DNA of 64,000 bases from Streptomyces sp. NBC_01353 (GTDB lineage: Bacteria; Actinomycetota; Actinomycetes; Streptomycetales; Streptomycetaceae), in assembly GCF_036237275.1 (NCBI RefSeq), contig NZ_CP108352.1, positions 2,356,001 through 2,420,000 of the forward strand, given 5' to 3'. Numbering within the stretch: position 1 is the first letter of the stretch; every line of letters begins with the position of its first letter. A model generated the notes under the pieces. That model was not told the origin of the DNA, did not search any database, and saw only the letters and a program-made list of their open reading frames with translations. Below are positions 44,801 through 53,319 of the stretch, piece after piece. The translations under genes and the position numbers were made by a program.

Positions 44801-45478
44801 TCAGTGAACCGCCGTGGCCGTGGCCTCGACGGCGGCCGCCAGCTGGGACCGGAGCATTCCCGCGTCGGGCCTGAGGGAGCCGCTGAAGGCGGCGGAGCCG
44901 ATCGTGAAGGCGTCGGCCCCGGCGTCCGCAAGTGCCTGTATCTGGTCGGCGGTGGTGATGCTTCCGGCCACCACGAGCCGGCCGGCGGTCGCGGCCCGGG
45001 CGGCACGGACCAGGGCGAGCGGGTCGGCGTCCGTGGCCCGGTAGGCAAGGAGGTCCACGCCCGCGCAGCCCGCCGCCTCGGCTCGGCGGCAGTCGTCGGC
45101 GATGCGGGCCGCATCTCCGGCCAGGCTCGTGGGGTGACCGAGCGGTTCGCCGGCGAAGGGGAGGTACTCGATGCCGGTGCCAACGAGCAGGGCCAGTGTC
45201 TCGTCGATCCAGGTGCCGCCCATGAGCCGGTCCACACCCAGGTCGATCGCGGACTTCACCGAGGCGAGGGCCTGCTCGCGCGTGGTGCTGACCACCTCCA
45301 GGTAGCTGGTGGCACCCATGTCCTTGATCTGCCGGTGGAGGCGGGCCAGTGTGCCGGGCTCGACGCCGATGTCCTTGAAGCCGATGTGGGCGATGTCGAG
45401 GTCGCGGACGGCGTCGAGGACGTCGAGGCAGTCGGTGACGGTCCGGTCGTCACGGGTGAGCATGAAGATGAAGTCCAC
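44801..45478 (-). CDS. TIM-barrel protein in a four-carbon sugar acid operon, function unknown
   Basis: 225 residues from GTG 45478, with GGAGGA eight bases upstream. The sequence reads as an (alpha/beta)8 barrel like HisA or ribulose-phosphate epimerase: [106 protein letters not shown] (phosphate-binding GS motifs). It is third after the DUF1537 kinase and PdxA2, so a phosphorylated C4/C3 intermediate is a plausible substrate. The reaction is not known to me. Confidence 0.7.
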   Translation of the reverse strand: MDFIFMLTRDDRTVTDCLDVLDAVRDLDIAHIGFKDIGVEPGTLARLHRQIKDMGATSYLEVVSTTREQALASVKSAIDLGVDRLMGGTWIDETLALLVGTGIEYLPFAGEPLGHPTSLAGDAARIADDCRRAEAAGCAGVDLLAYRATDADPLALVRAARAATAGRLVVAGSITTADQIQALADAGADAFTIGSAAFSGSLRPDAGMLRSQLAAAVEATATAVH

Positions 45479-45556
45479 GGCGAGGGTCCTCCAGGTCGGG
45501 GGGGGCCGGGGCGGGCGGGGGCCTGTGCGTGCAGGCGCGGGTGTGGTGCAGGGCCG

Positions 45557-45609
45557 GTGCGGGCGCGGGGCGATGGCAGTGCGGGCGCGGGGCCGGTGCG
45601 GGCGCGGGG
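45557..45609. repeat. GC-rich short direct repeats between TIM-barrel gene and pdxA2
   Basis: GTGCGGGCGCGGGG occurs three times (45557, 45579, 45596) in a 170-bp spacer that is nearly all G and C. It probably arose by slippage; no terminator symmetry is evident. Confidence 0.65.
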
Positions 45610-45648
45610 CCGGTGGCGGCACGGCGCACCCATGCGGGCGCGATCGGG

Positions 45649-46722
45649 TCAGGTGTCGGTCGGCACGACGATCGGCAGCCCCGTACCGGCAGCAGCGGCG
45701 GTGCTGGTTTCCGTACCGGCGAGGTCGTCGGCCTGATGGAGGGCGGTGAGCAGGCTGGTGTGGTCGGCGGTGCCCTGGCCGGCGAGGTCGAAGGCCGTGC
45801 CGTGGTCGACGCTGGTCCGTACGAACGGCAGGCCGATGGTGATGTTGACGCCGTGCTCCAGGCCCAGGTACTTGACGGGTATGAGCCCCTGGTCGTGGTA
45901 CTGCGCGACGACCGCGTCGAACTCTCCGGCACGGGCACGCATGAAGACCGTGTCGGCGGGCCAGGGGCCGCTGGCGTCGATGCCTTCGCCCCGGGCGGCC
46001 CGGACGGCCGGTTCGATGATGTCGAGATCCTCGCGCCCGAAGAGCCCGTTCTCCCCCGCGTGCGGGTTGAGTGCGGCGACGGCGATACGGGGGCTGGTGC
46101 CCGTGCGACCGCCGGCCCGGAGCGTACGGTGCGTCAGCCGGATGATGTCCAGCTCGCGGGCGGTGGTGAGCGCGTCGAGCGCCGTGCGCAGTGACTGGTG
46201 GACGGTCACCAGGACGACCCGTAGCTCATCGTTGGCCATCATCATCGCGTAGTCGCTCGTGCCGGAGAGCTCGGCGAGGATCTCGGTGTGCCCCGGGTAG
46301 GGCAGCCCGGCAAGCCGAAGTGCCTCCTTGTTGATGGGAGCGGTGGTGAGGGCCCGGATCTCGCCGCGGAGGGCGAGTTCGATGCCCCGGCGTACGTACT
46401 GGAAGGAAGCGGCTCCGGCGCGGGCGTCCACCGTGCCCGGCGTCAGGTCCTCCGGCAGCGTGCCCTCGGCCAGGACGTTCATGACTCCGGGGCTGTGGAT
46501 CGCCTCCGCCACGGAGTCGACCGGGCGCACGGTCACCTCGGTGCCCGTGATGCGGCAGGCCCGGGCGAGCGTGTCCGGGTCGCCGATGACGATGGCGGTG
46601 GGGCGGCGGCGTGGGTCGGCGTACGCCTTGACGGTGATTTCAGGCCCGATGCCGTTCGGGTCGCCCATGGTGATGGCGATGGGCGGCGTGGCGAGAGGTG
46701 TCGGCCCCAGGGGTGTCGTCAT
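45649..46722 (-). CDS. pdxA2: PdxA2-type 4-phospho-threonate/erythronate dehydrogenase
   Basis: 357 residues. PdxA-family fold: ITMGDPNGIGPEI at the start, TAPINKEALRLAGLPYPGHTEILAEL (metal-binding His), VTVHQSLRTAL (His), QYHDQGLIPVKYLGLEHGVNITIGLPFVRTSVDHGTAFDLAG (third His and substrate loop). In known D-threonate/D-erythronate pathways a DUF1537 kinase makes the 4-phosphate and PdxA2 oxidatively decarboxylates it to dihydroxyacetone phosphate. Its ATG overlaps the kinase stop as ATGA, supporting that pairing over vitamin B6 synthesis. Confidence 0.9.
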   Translation of the reverse strand: MTTPLGPTPLATPPIAITMGDPNGIGPEITVKAYADPRRRPTAIVIGDPDTLARACRITGTEVTVRPVDSVAEAIHSPGVMNVLAEGTLPEDLTPGTVDARAGAASFQYVRRGIELALRGEIRALTTAPINKEALRLAGLPYPGHTEILAELSGTSDYAMMMANDELRVVLVTVHQSLRTALDALTTARELDIIRLTHRTLRAGGRTGTSPRIAVAALNPHAGENGLFGREDLDIIEPAVRAARGEGIDASGPWPADTVFMRARAGEFDAVVAQYHDQGLIPVKYLGLEHGVNITIGLPFVRTSVDHGTAFDLAGQGTADHTSLLTALHQADDLAGTETSTAAAAGTGLPIVVPTDT

Positions 46723-47939
46723 GAGACCGGCCCGCCCTCCATGAGGAGGCGGCACAGGCGGTCGAGGGTTCCTTCGTCGCCGAAGCCACCGGCCTTGATC
46801 AGGACGGGGATCCGGGGCGGGCTGAGCAGTACCCCGCGCGCGACCCCGGGTTCGGGCTCGTCGATCAGGTCGATGCCCTCGGACCGGAGCGCTTCGAGAA
46901 CGGCCACGGCGGTCTGTCCGCCGGTGAGTACGAGTCCGTCAACCGTCCCGACTGTCGTCAACTCCCGTACCACGTGGGCCAGATCGTCCGTGAGGGAGGT
47001 GGAGGCGGTGCGGCGCTCGTCGGGGGTGTGGACCACGAGGGCGGGCGCGGAGGCTCCCTGCAAGGCGTGGACGGCCGCCATGGGGTCGTCGTCGGCAGCG
47101 GCGGTGGCCACGTCCACTCTCGTACGCAACCGGTCCAACTGACGCCGTGTGGCCGGGTTCGCGCTGCCGACGACCACCAGCGGGCGTCGGGCGCGGGGAA
47201 GCTCCGGGCGAGCGGCCTCCGGCGTGCGGGGGTGGTGTCGGGCCAGCGCCGCGGCGAGTCCCGGGGAACCGACCCAGAGCACGTCGCGCGCCCAGGGCGC
47301 CGAGGAGACGAGGCGGTCGAGGTCGACGTCCGTGACCGCCGAGCAGACGAACACGCCTCCCTGTCCGATCAGTTCGGGCAACTTATCGAACTGATCCGGT
47401 TCCAGATGCTCGGCCTCCGGCAGCAGCCGCGTGAGGTCCGAGCAGCGCACCGGGTGGGCCGGGTCTCGGGCGAACTCCGTGTCGTGCACCGGCACGCCCT
47501 GTACGTGCTGGATCCCGCGGAGCGTGGTCCTGCCCTCGGCAGGGAACGCGGGCGCGACGACGACCGCCCGCCGGCCCGAACCGGTGTGAGCGGCGTGGAT
47601 CTCGGCCGCCACGTGCCCCCGCAGTGTCGAGTCGACCGTCTTGACCAACAGGTCTGCCGTCGCGAACGCGCGGGCGGCCCGCGCGGTCCGGGTCCCGGCG
47701 GCCGGCTCGTCCAGCAACCTGCTGCCGAGATCGAGGGCGACGACACCGTCGGGGGCCGACGCGGCCGCTTCGTACACGTCCCCCCAGCCGGAATCGGCGT
47801 CACCCTCGGCTGGGGACAGCAGGACCTTCGCCTGGTGTCCGGCCCTACGGAACGGCGCCGCGCCGTCGCCGGCGCTGGTGAGATCGTCCGCGAGCACCGC
47901 GATGCTCGACACGGGATCGTCCTGGGGTCCCACCCACAT
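46719..47939 (-). CDS. Four-carbon sugar acid kinase (DUF1537 family)
   Basis: 406 residues. N-terminal substrate domain (SSIAVLADDLTSAGDGAAPFRRAGH; KTVDSTLRGHVAAEI; VVAPAFPAEGRTTLRGIQHVQGVPVHDTEFARDP) and C-terminal nucleotide-binding domain (VDGLVLTGGQTAVAVLEAL; VLIKAGGFGDEGTL). These are the standard signatures of kinases for D-threonate, D-erythronate and relatives. First gene of the operon, ATGA-overlapped with pdxA2, and divergent from a LysR gene across 107 bp. The exact sugar acid is not predictable. Confidence 0.9.
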   Translation of the reverse strand: MWVGPQDDPVSSIAVLADDLTSAGDGAAPFRRAGHQAKVLLSPAEGDADSGWGDVYEAAASAPDGVVALDLGSRLLDEPAAGTRTARAARAFATADLLVKTVDSTLRGHVAAEIHAAHTGSGRRAVVVAPAFPAEGRTTLRGIQHVQGVPVHDTEFARDPAHPVRCSDLTRLLPEAEHLEPDQFDKLPELIGQGGVFVCSAVTDVDLDRLVSSAPWARDVLWVGSPGLAAALARHHPRTPEAARPELPRARRPLVVVGSANPATRRQLDRLRTRVDVATAAADDDPMAAVHALQGASAPALVVHTPDERRTASTSLTDDLAHVVRELTTVGTVDGLVLTGGQTAVAVLEALRSEGIDLIDEPEPGVARGVLLSPPRIPVLIKAGGFGDEGTLDRLCRLLMEGGPVS

Positions 47940-48017
47940 GCGTCGTCCTCCTCGGATCGCCGACCGGTGACGACATCAACACTGACGCCCGGAAAGCCAC
48001 TGGACAAGCGATTCCTT

Positions 48018-48044
48018 CTCACCCCACCTGTGAGTAGATTTCAC
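48018..48044. promoter_or_regulatory. Overlapping inverted repeats between kinase and LysR genes
   Basis: CTCAC at 48018 pairs with GTGAG at 48030, and GTGA at 48030 pairs again with TCAC at 48041, giving two overlapping dyads with seven-base spacers directly before the LysR start. LysR proteins commonly bind such interrupted dyads in divergent promoters. Confidence 0.55.
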
Positions 48045-48046
48045 AC

Positions 48047-48928
48047 ATGCGCTGGCCCGACCTTCCTCCGCTGAATTCGCTGCTGCCCTTCGAGGCGACC
48101 GTGCGGCACGCGAGCATGACGCGAGCCGCCCAGGAACTCCATGTCACCCACGGCGCGGTCAGCCGCCAGATCCAGAACCTGGAGAAGTCCCTGGGCGTCA
48201 CCCTCTTCGAGCGGGGGACACGGTCCCTGCGTCCCACACCGCAGGCGCGCCGCCTGGCGGCCGCCGTCCGCGACGCGCTCGATCAGGTCGACACAGCCGC
48301 CCGGGAGGTCTCGCGCCGGGAACGCGGCGGCCCGCTCGCGCTGTCCTGCGAGCCCACGCTGTTGATGCGCTGGCTCATCCCCCGCCTGCCGGACCTCGCC
48401 GTCCAGGTGCCCGGTCTCACCGTGCATCTGTCGGCGGGCGGTGGGCCCGTGTCGTTCGATCGGGACACGATCGACGTCGCGCTGCGCCGCGACGACTTTC
48501 CGGTACCGGAGGAGGTGAGCCGCTCTCCCCTGTTCATGGAACGGATCGGTCCGGTCTGCAGTCCGGACATGGCGGAGCGGGTGATGGGCAAGGGTGGCGT
48601 CGTCGGCGTGACGATTCTGCACACGAGCACCCGGCCGCGGGCCTGGGAGGACTGGCAGCGTCTCGCACGTCGGCGGGTCGAGGCCGCGGCGGAGCAGACC
48701 TTCGAGCACTTCTACCTGGCGCTCCAGGCGGCCGTCGCGGGCGTCGGTGTCGCCATCGGTCCGTACGCGCTCGTCCATGACGATCTGATGCGTGGACAGT
48801 TGGTGGCGCCGTTCGGCCTGGTCGCGGACGGCACGGGGTACAACCTCCTGAGCCCGCAGCCGCCCGAGCAGGACGGCCGGATCGCCGGCCTGCTCGGGTG
48901 GTTGAGGAGCCAGGCGGCCGAGTTGTGA
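48047..48928 (+). CDS. LysR family transcriptional regulator (GcvA-like)
   Basis: 293 residues. Winged helix at residues 8-68 (LNSLLPFEATVRHASMTRAAQELHVTHGAVSRQIQNLEKSLGVTLFERG) and a periplasmic-binding-like effector domain from about 92. The PLNSLLPFEA opening places it in the GcvA/AmpR-type branch. Divergent from the sugar acid operon and its likely regulator. ATG 48047 lies three bases after the dyads, so the leader is very short and bound protein would also block this gene. Confidence 0.9.
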   Translation: MRWPDLPPLNSLLPFEATVRHASMTRAAQELHVTHGAVSRQIQNLEKSLGVTLFERGTRSLRPTPQARRLAAAVRDALDQVDTAAREVSRRERGGPLALSCEPTLLMRWLIPRLPDLAVQVPGLTVHLSAGGGPVSFDRDTIDVALRRDDFPVPEEVSRSPLFMERIGPVCSPDMAERVMGKGGVVGVTILHTSTRPRAWEDWQRLARRRVEAAAEQTFEHFYLALQAAVAGVGVAIGPYALVHDDLMRGQLVAPFGLVADGTGYNLLSPQPPEQDGRIAGLLGWLRSQAAEL

Positions 48929-48971
48929 CCCTCGGCTCACCGGAGTGGACGGCTTGGTGGAGCCCACGCGG

Positions 48972-49589
48972 TCATGTGCTGACGAAGCGCTCCGCCTCTG
49001 CGCCATGCAGGCGGCCGCCGGGCAGTCGGCGACCGAAGGCGAGGAGCAGCAGGTCCTGTGCGTTGCCGGTCACCGGCGTACCGCTGCCGAAGGACCAGTC
49101 GAGGTCGTCGGCGCGGAGGGCGATCCCTCCGAGGTCGGCGCCGAAGAAGCGGGCGCCTCGGCGGGTGATCCGCGCGAGGACGGTGCGCAGCCGGTCCTCC
49201 GGTACGCGTCGGTCCAGGCCGAGGGCGACGGTGATGTCGAGGCCGTGGATCACGTCGTGGGCGAGCGCCATCGCGTGACCGCCGACCGGCGGCTTCCAGG
49301 GGTGGTCGGCGTTGTCGCGCAGGGAAGCGGCCAGCTCTTCCGCCGCCAGGGCGGCGGTGTCGTGGCGCGCGAGACGGTCGGCCATGCGGTCGAGGCTGCC
49401 GCGGCTCCTGACGAGCTCGGCGGCGATGCGCGGGACGGAGTGGCGCATGGCCATGGTCATGTGGGCGGCCACTTCCCGTACCCGCCAGCCCGCGCAGAGA
49501 CTGGGCGTGTCCCACTGCGCGTCGGTGAGAGTGCCGAGGAGGGCGGCGAGCTCGCGGCGTTCGGAGGCGATGTCGTCTCTGATTCCCAT
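48972..49589 (-). CDS. Maleylpyruvate isomerase / DinB-fold mycothiol-dependent enzyme family
   Basis: 205 residues from ATG 49589; a start at 49634 would overlap the regulator's promoter. RRELAALLGTLTDAQWDTPSLCAGWRVREVAAHMTMAMRH is the helical MDMPI/DinB N-terminal signature with the metal-binding His in AAHM; a second His is in LAHDVIHGLDI. Family members use mycothiol as cofactor for isomerisation or detoxification. The C-terminal 50 residues may form the small accessory domain. Divergent from a LysR gene. Substrate unknown. Confidence 0.82.
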   Translation of the reverse strand: MGIRDDIASERRELAALLGTLTDAQWDTPSLCAGWRVREVAAHMTMAMRHSVPRIAAELVRSRGSLDRMADRLARHDTAALAAEELAASLRDNADHPWKPPVGGHAMALAHDVIHGLDITVALGLDRRVPEDRLRTVLARITRRGARFFGADLGGIALRADDLDWSFGSGTPVTGNAQDLLLLAFGRRLPGGRLHGAEAERFVST

Positions 49590-49638
49590 GGCTTCAGCCT
49601 GGGCGCGGAGTCTCCATAAGTCCAAGACATGCATCTTC

Positions 49639-49653
49639 TGATTCCTAGAATCA
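49639..49653. promoter_or_regulatory. Perfect dyad before the second LysR gene
   Basis: TGATTC-CTA-GAATCA lies six bases before the LysR start and about 50 bp before the divergent DinB-fold gene. A likely LysR autoregulatory site that could control both genes. Confidence 0.6.
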
Positions 49654-49659
49654 CTGGTT

Positions 49660-50565
49660 ATGGAACTTCGTCAGCTGCGGTACTTCGTGACGGTGGTCGA
49701 GGAGGCCAACTTCACCCGGGCCGCCGCGCGCCTCCATGTGGCGCAGCCGGGGGTCAGCGCGCAGATCGGGCAGCTGGAGCGGGAGCTGGGTCAACGGCTG
49801 CTCGACCGGACGGCGCGCACGGTCACACCGACCGAGGTGGGCGCGGCGGTGCTGCCGTACGCGCGGGCGGCGCTGGCCGCCGTCGACGCGGTACGGGAAA
49901 CGGTCGCCGAGTTCACGGGGCTGTTGCGGGGGCGGGTGGCGATCGGGATCGTGTCGGGAGCCGCCACGCACGCATTCGACATGGCGGGGCTGCTGGCCGA
50001 CTTCCACGCCTCGCATCCCGAGGTGGAGATCGCGCTCACCGAGGACACGTCGGAGCGGATGCTGGGCGCGCTGCGCGCCGGTGAGCTCGACATCGCGATG
50101 GTCGGTCTCGCGGAGGCGGGACCGTTGCCGGGGCTCGCGCTGCGGCTGGTGGTCGACGAGCCGCTGGTCGCCGCGGTGGCCTCGGGCGACGGGCTGGCGA
50201 GCGAGGGCGGGAAGCTGGCGGTCTCCGCGTTGCGCGGCCGGCGGCTGATCTGCCTGCCGCGTGGGACGGGGGTGCGTGGGGTCCTCGACCGGCTGTGCGG
50301 GGAGTCGGGCTTCGCCCCGCATGTGGCCTTCGAGGCGGCCGCGCCACATCTGCTGGCGCAGCTGGCGGCGCGGGGGCTGGGGGTGGCGGTTCTTCCGGCG
50401 AGTCCGGAGGAGACGGCGGCGCTCCCGGGGCTACGGCTCCGGCCACTCGCCGATTCACGCGCGCGTGGCCGCGTAGCCCTGGCCTGGCGCGCCGAGGGCC
50501 CCTCCGGCCCCGCCGCCAAGGCGCTCCTGGACCTCTTGCACGAGGCGCTCCCGGTACCGGGGTGA
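49660..50565 (+). CDS. LysR family transcriptional regulator
   Basis: 301 residues. Winged helix at residues 1-60 (MELRQLRYFVTVVEEANFTRAAARLHVAQPGVSAQIGQLERELGQRLLDR), the textbook LysR start, then the effector domain from about 90 (GRVAIGIVSGAATHAFDMAGLLADFHASHPEVEIALTED). Divergent from the DinB-fold enzyme across 70 bp with a dyad in the middle, so it probably regulates that gene. Ligand unknown. Confidence 0.92.
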   Translation: MELRQLRYFVTVVEEANFTRAAARLHVAQPGVSAQIGQLERELGQRLLDRTARTVTPTEVGAAVLPYARAALAAVDAVRETVAEFTGLLRGRVAIGIVSGAATHAFDMAGLLADFHASHPEVEIALTEDTSERMLGALRAGELDIAMVGLAEAGPLPGLALRLVVDEPLVAAVASGDGLASEGGKLAVSALRGRRLICLPRGTGVRGVLDRLCGESGFAPHVAFEAAAPHLLAQLAARGLGVAVLPASPEETAALPGLRLRPLADSRARGRVALAWRAEGPSGPAAKALLDLLHEALPVPG

Positions 50566-50773
50566 AGCGTCTGCTTGAAGGCGAGCCCCAGCCGGTGGCG
50601 GGCAGGCGTTCCGCAGAACGGCGTCCACGTGCGGTCAGGGCCTCGCGCCCCGCCTACGTCGTCGGCGGGCGTGCCGCCGGCTGGCGGCACGGCACGCGCG
50701 CGTACCCCCGGCCGACGCCCAGGCCAGACGGCCGGCCTGGCCAGGTTGGCATCCGAGCTGGCAGGATCGCGCC

Positions 50774-51772
50774 ATGCTCCAGTCGCTCTCCCGTGCCGTC
50801 CGTCGTCGCCTTCTCCCGGTGTCGGCGGCGGTTCTGGTGGTGTGCGGGCTGCTCGTCTGGTGGCTGGTTCCTTTCGGTACGCCCGCGCCCAGTGGGCGGG
50901 TCACGTTCAGTACGGGAGTCCCCACCGGCGTCTACCAGCGGTACGGCGAGCTCTTGCAGCAGGCCCTCGCCCGTGATCTGCCGGACGTCTCGATAACGCT
51001 CCGGAACAGTGAGGGCTCCCAGCAGAATCTCGCGCGGCTGGCATCCGGCGAGGCGGACTTCACCATCGCGACCTCCGATGCCGTGGCGCAGTACCAGCGG
51101 GACCGGAAGCCCGGGTTCGACCAGCTGCGCGGCTGTGCCCGCCTCTACGACGACTACGTACAGCTCGTCGTCCGCAAGGACGCCCCCGTGCGGTCGGTTG
51201 CCGACCTGCGCGGGCTGCGGGTCGGCGTCGGCCAGGAGGGCTCCGGGGTCCGGCTCATCGCGGACCGTGTCCTCGCGGCAGGAGGCCTCACTCCCAACGT
51301 CGACATCAAGCCGGTGTCGGCCGGCATCGACACGATGCCGGGCCTTCTGGAGCGGGGACAGCTGGACGCGTTCTTCTGGTCCGGCGGTCTGCCCACCCAA
51401 GCCGTCCAGGCACTCTCCGAGCGCCTTCCGGTACGACTCATTCCGCTGGACGCGACGCTGATCGACAACCTCCACGACGTCGGCGAGTCGAACCGCCACT
51501 ACCGCTCCGCCGTCATCCCGGCCGACGCCTACACCCGCGCACAGGACGGACAACCGGTGGAGACGCTCGCGGTCGCGAACCTCCTCGTGACGACCGACGC
51601 GTCGGATTCGTCGCTCGTGGAGGGTTTCACCCGCACAGTGATCAGAAGCCGTGACCGGATCGGCGGCCAGGTGCACCCGGCCCAGCTGGTCGATCTGCGG
51701 ACCGCCATCTACACGGAGCCCTTGGCACTGCACGAGGGCGCCCAGCGCTACTACCGCTCCGTGAAGCCGTAA
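50774..51772 (+). CDS. TAXI family extracytoplasmic solute receptor, membrane-anchored and without transporter subunits
   Basis: 332 residues. Residues 12-34 (LLPVSAAVLVVCGLLVWWLV) form an uncleaved-looking signal anchor with no lipobox. The receptor domain carries TAXI features: VTFSTGVPTGVYQRYGELL near 43, NSEGSQQNLARLASGEADFTIATSDAV, LRGLRVGVGQEGSGVRLIADRVL, GIDTMPGLLERGQLDAFFWSGGLPTQAV. Characterised TAXI receptors bind glutamate, glutamine or 2-oxoglutarate. No TRAP membrane subunit is nearby. It is convergent with the GluK-like sensor kinase, suggesting a sensing rather than transport role (inference). Confidence 0.85.
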   Translation: MLQSLSRAVRRRLLPVSAAVLVVCGLLVWWLVPFGTPAPSGRVTFSTGVPTGVYQRYGELLQQALARDLPDVSITLRNSEGSQQNLARLASGEADFTIATSDAVAQYQRDRKPGFDQLRGCARLYDDYVQLVVRKDAPVRSVADLRGLRVGVGQEGSGVRLIADRVLAAGGLTPNVDIKPVSAGIDTMPGLLERGQLDAFFWSGGLPTQAVQALSERLPVRLIPLDATLIDNLHDVGESNRHYRSAVIPADAYTRAQDGQPVETLAVANLLVTTDASDSSLVEGFTRTVIRSRDRIGGQVHPAQLVDLRTAIYTEPLALHEGAQRYYRSVKP

Positions 51773-51775
51773 ATC

Positions 51776-51883
51776 GTAGCCGTAGCCGTATGACGTGAAC
51801 CGTATGACGTGAACCGTGAACCGTGAGCCGTGAACCGTATGACGTGACCGTGAACCGTAAGCCCCAAGCCCCTAAGCCGTAAG
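51776..51883. repeat. Heptamer tandem repeat array between the TAXI and sensor kinase genes
   Basis: Mostly 7-bp units: CCGTATG-ACGTGAA twice from 51786, then CCGTGAA, CCGTGAG, CCGTGAA, CCGTATG-ACGTGA, CCGTGAA, CCGTAAG, followed by looser CCCCAAG and CCGTAAG units. It fills almost the whole space between the two convergent stop codons. Confidence 0.85.
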
Positions 51884-51906
51884 CGCCCGGGGCCGCCACC
51901 GCTCCC

Positions 51907-53304
51907 TCACCGCCCCTGCGGCCTCGTCCTCGGCACCGTGACCGTCACCCGCAGCCCGTGCGGCTCGTTCGGTGCGTACGCGATCGAGCCGCCCCCTGCC
52001 GCCAGCAGGACCCGGGAGATGGACAGGCCCAGGCCCGAGCCCTTGATGTTCTGGTGGCGGTTGCTGCGCCAGAAGCGGTCGCCGACCCGTTCGAGCTCCT
52101 CGCTCGTCAGCCCCGGGCCGTGGTCCGCCACCACGATCGTGCAGGTGTCTCCGGCGGACGCGACGGCGACCGTCACCTCCTCGCCCGCCGGTGTGAACTT
52201 CAGCGCGTTGTCGACCACCGCGTCCAGCGCGCTGGAGAGCGCCACCGGGTCCGCCCACGCCGTCACCGCGCGCCGCTCGCCGCTCAGCCGCACGCCCTTC
52301 TCCTCGGCGAGCGGCCGCCAGGCGGACATCCGCTCGGCGGCCAGCGCGCCGATGTCGGTGAGCCGAAGATCGGCGGCGGCGTGCTCGGCGAGCGCCAGGT
52401 CCAGCAGGTCGTCGAGGACCTGCGCGAGCCGCTTTCCCTCGGTGCGTACCGAGGCGATCTCCTCGTTGCCCTCCGGCAGTTCGAGGGCGAGCAGCTCGAT
52501 GCGCAGCAGCAGCGCGGAGAGCGGGTTGCGCAACTGGTGGGAGGCGTCGGCGACAAAGGCCCGCTGCTGTTCCAACACGTCCTCGACGTTGTCGGCCATC
52601 TCGTTGAACGAACGGGCCAGTCGGCGCAGTTCGGGCGGACCGCCCGCCTCGGCCACCCGGGAGTTCATCTGACCGGTGGCGATGTCGTGGGTGACGGCGT
52701 CCAGGACCCGGACCGGTCGCAGCACCCAGCCGGTGAGCCGGAAGGCGGCGCCGACGGCGAGCAGCATCGCCGCGAACTCGCCCGCCGCGATGATCAGCCA
52801 GCCGTGCAGGATGCGCGAACGCAGCTGCCCGGTGGGCGAGTCGGTGACCACGACGGCCACGACGTCACCGTCCCGTACGACGGGCGAGGCGATGGTGAGG
52901 CGGGCGTTCGGCTGCCAGGGCCAGACCTGCGGCGGGTCGTGGCTGCGGCGTCCGAGCAGCGCCTCCTGGAAGGCGCGGCGGCCCTCGCCCCCCTCGGGTA
53001 CGCCCCAGTCCGAAGGAGCCGCGGCCATGGCCCGGTAGTCGCGGTAGAAGATGCCGGTACGAATGCCGTACACGTCGTGGTAGCTGTCGAGTTCGCCGCG
53101 CAGAGTCGTGCGGCGCTCGTCGATCCCAGGGTCGGTCTCGCTGACGAACTGCGCGAGCGCGGCGAACCGCGCCGCGTCGTCGAGCCGGTCGACGATCACC
53201 CGCTGCTGCTCGGCCGCGGCCAGGCTGGCGGCGAGCGGGAAGCCGAGGGCGAGCAGCACCCCGGCCATCAGGACGAGGAGAAGCGGGAGGAGGCGGGTGC
53301 GCAC
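51907..53304 (-). CDS. gluK: Two-component sensor histidine kinase, GluK-like
   Basis: 465 residues from GTG 53304. Two membrane helices (7-30 and about 165-190) enclose an extracytoplasmic sensor domain of about 135 residues. HAMP follows (LTGWVLRPVRVLDAVTHDIATGQM), then the HisKA phosphoacceptor in FVADASHQLRNPLSALLLR, and the ATPase domain with DNALKF, DHGPGL and GSGLGLSISR. It lies 15 bp after the response regulator gene, both divergent from gluABCD; S. coelicolor has a glutamate-sensing GluR-GluK pair in this position. Confidence 0.88.
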   Translation of the reverse strand: MRTRLLPLLLVLMAGVLLALGFPLAASLAAAEQQRVIVDRLDDAARFAALAQFVSETDPGIDERRTTLRGELDSYHDVYGIRTGIFYRDYRAMAAAPSDWGVPEGGEGRRAFQEALLGRRSHDPPQVWPWQPNARLTIASPVVRDGDVVAVVVTDSPTGQLRSRILHGWLIIAAGEFAAMLLAVGAAFRLTGWVLRPVRVLDAVTHDIATGQMNSRVAEAGGPPELRRLARSFNEMADNVEDVLEQQRAFVADASHQLRNPLSALLLRIELLALELPEGNEEIASVRTEGKRLAQVLDDLLDLALAEHAAADLRLTDIGALAAERMSAWRPLAEEKGVRLSGERRAVTAWADPVALSSALDAVVDNALKFTPAGEEVTVAVASAGDTCTIVVADHGPGLTSEELERVGDRFWRSNRHQNIKGSGLGLSISRVLLAAGGGSIAYAPNEPHGLRVTVTVPRTRPQGR

Positions 53305-53319
53305 GTGGGGCCCGGGCTG

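Noticed and set aside
45649-46722. PdxA of vitamin B6 biosynthesis
   Set aside because: Overlap with a DUF1537 kinase and absence of other pdx genes favour the PdxA2 sugar acid role; streptomycetes make B6 by the PdxS/PdxT route.
51776-51883. CRISPR array
   Set aside because: Units are 7 bp with no unique spacers and no cas genes nearby; it is a simple tandem repeat.
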